Shown piece by piece: positions 6,171-7,961 of a stretch of 7,961 nt of DNA (positions are counted from its first letter, which is position 1; each line of letters opens with the position of its first letter). Source of the DNA: CAZNEZ01 sp964572475 (lineage in GTDB: Bacteria > Bacillota > Clostridia > Lachnospirales > Lachnospiraceae); NCBI GenBank assembly GCA_964572475.1, contig CAZNEZ010000071.1, positions 1 through 7,961 of the forward strand. Direction: 5' to 3'. Both the position numbers and the translations under genes were made by a program. The notes under the pieces are model-generated. The model was not told the origin of the DNA. It saw only the letters and a list, made by a program, of their open reading frames with translations, and did not search any database.

Positions 6171-6188
6171 GAAGTATTTTGTTATAAT
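6160..6188 (+). promoter_or_regulatory. candidate extended -10 promoter of yigZ
   Basis: TGTTATAAT on the plus strand places TATAAT at 6183-6188, with a poor -35 (TTTTAA, 6160-6165) at 17-bp spacing. It is back-to-back with the PBP promoter and the -35 regions overlap. The leader would be about 90 nt. An alternative is TTGTTA (6179-6184) with TATTAC (6202-6207), also at 17 bp, so the exact start is uncertain. Confidence 0.4.
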
Positions 6189-6247
6189 TTTATTATATAA
6201 GTATTACATAAAATAAGGCACTTAAACATTTTAAGCAAAAATTACTT

Positions 6248-6268
6248 TATTTAAAATTAGTTTAAATA
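6248..6268 (+). other. AT-only inverted repeat just before the yigZ ribosome site
   Basis: TATTTAAA (6248-6255) pairs perfectly with TTTAAATA (6261-6268) around ATTAG, six bases upstream of the ribosome site (6275-6280). As RNA it is a weak all-A/U stem; as DNA it could be a small operator. In such AT-rich sequence chance is also possible. Confidence 0.3.
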
Positions 6269-6285
6269 GAAGAAGAGAGGTCAAA

Positions 6286-6936
6286 TTGGAAGATTCATAT
6301 AAGATAGTATACGAGGCTGGTGAGGCTGAGATTATTGAAAAAAAGTCAAGATTTATTGCTACAGTATGCCCTGTTCAATCAGAAGAAGAGGCGACAGCAT
6401 TTATAGAAGAAACTAAAAAAAAGTATTGGAATGCCACACATAACTGCACAGCATTTACAATAGGAAAAAATAACGAGCTTACGAGATGCAGTGATGATGG
6501 TGAGCCAAGCGGTACAGCAGGAAAACCAATGCTTGATGTAATTCTTATGGAAGAAATTCATGATGTTGCGGTTGTTGTTACAAGATATTTTGGAGGAACA
6601 TTACTTGGAACAGGGGGACTTGTAAGAGCCTATCAGAAGTCTGTTCAGGAGGGACTTAAATCAAGCACCATCATTACAAAAGATAGCGGAAGACGAATAT
6701 TTATAAAAACTGATTATAATGGAATAGGTAAAATACAGTATATCATTGCACAGAATAATATTTTTACATGTAATACAGAATATTCAGATGTAGTAGAGGT
6801 AGAAGTAATAGTTCCAGAGAATATAATGATAAAGTTTATCGAAGAGATTACAGAGGGAACTAATGGACGTTCAAGAATCAAGGATGCTGGACAATTATAC
6901 TATGGCATCCTTGATAAAAAAATCATATTATTTTAG
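6286..6936 (+). CDS. yigZ: YigZ/IMPACT family protein (UPF0029)
   Basis: This 216-aa cytoplasmic protein matches the YigZ (E. coli) / YvyE (B. subtilis) family in length (about 205-217 aa) and motifs. The IMPACT N-terminal domain carries KKSRFIA (19-25), ATHNCTAF (50-57), GEPSGTAGKP (72-81) and RYFGGTLLGTGGLVRAY (100-116). The C-terminal part (about 137-216) fits the DUF1949 domain, which resembles EF-G domain IV. The eukaryotic relative IMPACT acts on translational control through Gcn1/Gcn2; the bacterial function is not settled. The start is TTG at 6286 because AGAGAGG (6274-6280) lies 5 nt upstream and no in-frame ATG fits. Its 3' end overlaps the convergent PAP2-like gene by 9 bp. No terminator is visible between them. 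Confidence 0.92.
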   Translation: MEDSYKIVYEAGEAEIIEKKSRFIATVCPVQSEEEATAFIEETKKKYWNATHNCTAFTIGKNNELTRCSDDGEPSGTAGKPMLDVILMEEIHDVAVVVTRYFGGTLLGTGGLVRAYQKSVQEGLKSSTIITKDSGRRIFIKTDYNGIGKIQYIIAQNNIFTCNTEYSDVVEVEVIVPENIMIKFIEEITEGTNGRSRIKDAGQLYYGILDKKIILF

Positions 6937-7851
6937 ACGAAATGCGTATTGTGAGGTTAAAAACTTTTTGATAATCAATGGGTAAAAGCCAATAGCCCAG
7001 AATACTGATAAAAAGTAAGGCAATAAATATACGAGAAATGTATTTTCACTAGCATAGGTTATAAGAAGTATAGTTAATACTTTATATATTCCTAAGGCTA
7101 TACCAGCACCTAATACAAATTTAGCTATCTGCATTCCAGGTGCAGCGGCAGTCTCATTAAAGTTAATATAGGTTCTTTCAAGATACCATCCCCATACAAA
7201 ACCATAAGTTATTCCAGAGAATATAAATGAATATCTAAAATCATTTACACTGCCCAGTCCGTTAGTAATTTGGAATAATGAATATGAAATTAGAAGAGTA
7301 GGTAATATTGAGATAGCTAATGCTATATATTTTCTGTGATGGTGATATAGAGAAAATGTTGTCATTATGTGGTAAATTATTATAGTTATGACTATAGTAA
7401 GTACAAGTGACACAAGAGTATCAAGAGGGGAACAAAGTCCGAGATACATGCGGGAAAGGGGAACTAATAACATCATTATAATAAAGCCAGTTCTGGTAAA
7501 AATGTTCTTCTTTTCAAGGAATAGTGAGGTAAATAGTGTAGTTGAAGTGTGGACATAGATACTTGGAAATGAATATCCATATGGTGCAGAAATATAGTTA
7601 TTAACATAGGTTAAATTAGTATTCTTGGTAAAAGGTCGGTCAATACGGCAGATTAGATTGATAAAGTGAATAAAAAAGCCACTTATAATAAAGGCAAATC
7701 CAATTTTAAAAGCAAATTCCTTATTGAAACACCAGTAAACAAGAAAAATAATTGATAGTATAAAGAATGTACTACCAAACCATGTAATAGCAAGATTGAA
7801 GGTGGTTAATGCATCAAAACGCAAACCTTCCAAAAGTTCTACAAAATCCAC
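6928..7851 (-). CDS. PAP2-superfamily membrane protein with degenerate catalytic motifs
   Basis: This 307-aa protein has about eight hydrophobic segments in the layout of membrane PAP2 (phosphatidic acid phosphatase type 2) proteins. Active members hydrolyse lipid phosphates with the motifs Kx6RP, PSGH and SRx5Hx3D. Here RP is kept (R72, P73) but the Lys position is N65. The second motif reads PSIYVH (96-101), so PSGH is broken or displaced. The third reads SRMYLGLCSPLD (133-144), with Cys140 in place of the nucleophilic His. The C-terminal third (about 175-293) adds further membrane segments. GTG at 7851 is chosen because AGGAGGT lies 6 nt upstream; a TTG at 7884 is almost at the predicted transcript start and has no ribosome site. 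Fold membership is fairly clear; phosphatase activity is doubtful. A non-catalytic lipid-binding or transport role is possible. Confidence 0.8.
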   Translation of the reverse strand: MDFVELLEGLRFDALTTFNLAITWFGSTFFILSIIFLVYWCFNKEFAFKIGFAFIISGFFIHFINLICRIDRPFTKNTNLTYVNNYISAPYGYSFPSIYVHTSTTLFTSLFLEKKNIFTRTGFIIMMLLVPLSRMYLGLCSPLDTLVSLVLTIVITIIIYHIMTTFSLYHHHRKYIALAISILPTLLISYSLFQITNGLGSVNDFRYSFIFSGITYGFVWGWYLERTYINFNETAAAPGMQIAKFVLGAGIALGIYKVLTILLITYASENTFLVYLLPYFLSVFWAIGFYPLIIKKFLTSQYAFRLK

Positions 7852-7857
7852 GAAAAT

Positions 7858-7864
7858 ACCTCCT
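7858..7864 (-). promoter_or_regulatory. ribosome binding site deciding the GTG start
   Basis: AGGAGGT on the minus strand, 6 nt before the GTG at 7851-7849, is a near-perfect anti-16S match. It lies inside the reading frame opened by the upstream TTG at 7884, which shows that the longer version is not the real product. Confidence 0.85.
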
Positions 7865-7894
7865 GAATGTAACTGTTCACCCAAATATAGGCAA

Positions 7895-7923
7895 ATTATA
7901 GCAGATATGTATTAATTCTACAA
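7895..7923 (-). promoter_or_regulatory. sigma-A promoter of the PAP2-like gene
   Basis: On the minus strand TTGTAG (7923-7918), a 17-bp spacer and TATAAT (7900-7895) preceded by TG at the extended position form a strong housekeeping promoter. The start would be near 7888, giving a leader of about 37 nt to the GTG. The rest of the right edge (7924-7961) shows nothing recognisable. Confidence 0.75.
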
Positions 7924-7961
7924 GTACCAAAAGTAATCACGCTACTCTTGTGCATAATGTA

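Larger units (their letters stand above)
6142..6188. repeat. 11-bp inverted repeat spanning the divergent promoters
   Basis: ATTATAACAAA (6142-6152) and TTTGTTATAAT (6178-6188) are perfect inverted copies separated by 25 bp. Each arm contains one of the two divergent TATAAT boxes with its TG extension. The symmetry could simply reflect two good extended -10 elements, but the match extends past the promoter consensus and could be a shared operator. Confidence 0.5.

Noticed and set aside
7852..7884. TTG start giving a 318-aa PAP2-like protein
   Set aside because: The TTG lies about 4 nt after the predicted transcript start without a ribosome site, and a perfect AGGAGGT sits downstream, directing initiation at GTG 7851.

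Overview
This AT-rich window looks like chromosome from an endospore-forming Firmicute, most probably Clostridia and perhaps Lachnospiraceae. The evidence is a complete spoVA operon, strong AGGAGG-type ribosome sites, TTG/GTG starts, and a clostridial-style class A penicillin-binding protein with a cysteine-rich tail. The family assignment is inference; no rRNA or other taxonomic marker is present.

Layout. Positions 1-144 hold two identical 55-bp units 34 bp apart. Each unit carries two perfect hairpins, and the second hairpin ends in a T-run like an intrinsic terminator. A sporulation-type (sigma-F/sigma-G-like) promoter follows at 140-170, and its -35 box uses the last bases of the second unit. 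From it runs a tightly packed plus-strand operon: an unrecognised 41-aa single-pass membrane protein (224-349), spoVAA, spoVAB, spoVAC, spoVAD and spoVAE (ending at 3311). These genes are ATGA-coupled, overlapping or closely spaced. The SpoVA proteins move dipicolinic acid into the forespore during sporulation and release it during germination. SpoVAA, AB, AC and AE are membrane proteins, and SpoVAD is the soluble thiolase-fold protein that binds dipicolinic acid. No spoVAEa or spoVAF follows.

A 200-bp convergent spacer (3312-3511) contains a 14-bp fragment of the 55-bp unit, a perfect 18-bp hairpin that probably stops transcription from both sides, and a weak minus-strand terminator candidate. 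On the minus strand is a full-length 847-aa bifunctional class A penicillin-binding protein (3512-6055) with intact transglycosylase and transpeptidase motifs.

The 230-bp divergent spacer (6056-6285) holds back-to-back extended -10 promoters embedded in an 11-bp inverted repeat. To its right is a YigZ/IMPACT-family gene (6286-6936, TTG start). It overlaps by 9 bp, tail to tail, with a minus-strand multipass membrane protein of the PAP2 phosphatase superfamily (6928-7851). That protein has lost or altered the key residues of all three catalytic motifs. Its sigma-A promoter and ribosome site are clear and fix the start at a GTG codon.

No tRNA, rRNA, CRISPR array, transposase or phage gene was seen. 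The most interesting items are the small membrane protein heading the spoVA operon, the hairpin repeat family that feeds into the sporulation promoter, and the catalytically degenerate PAP2 protein.
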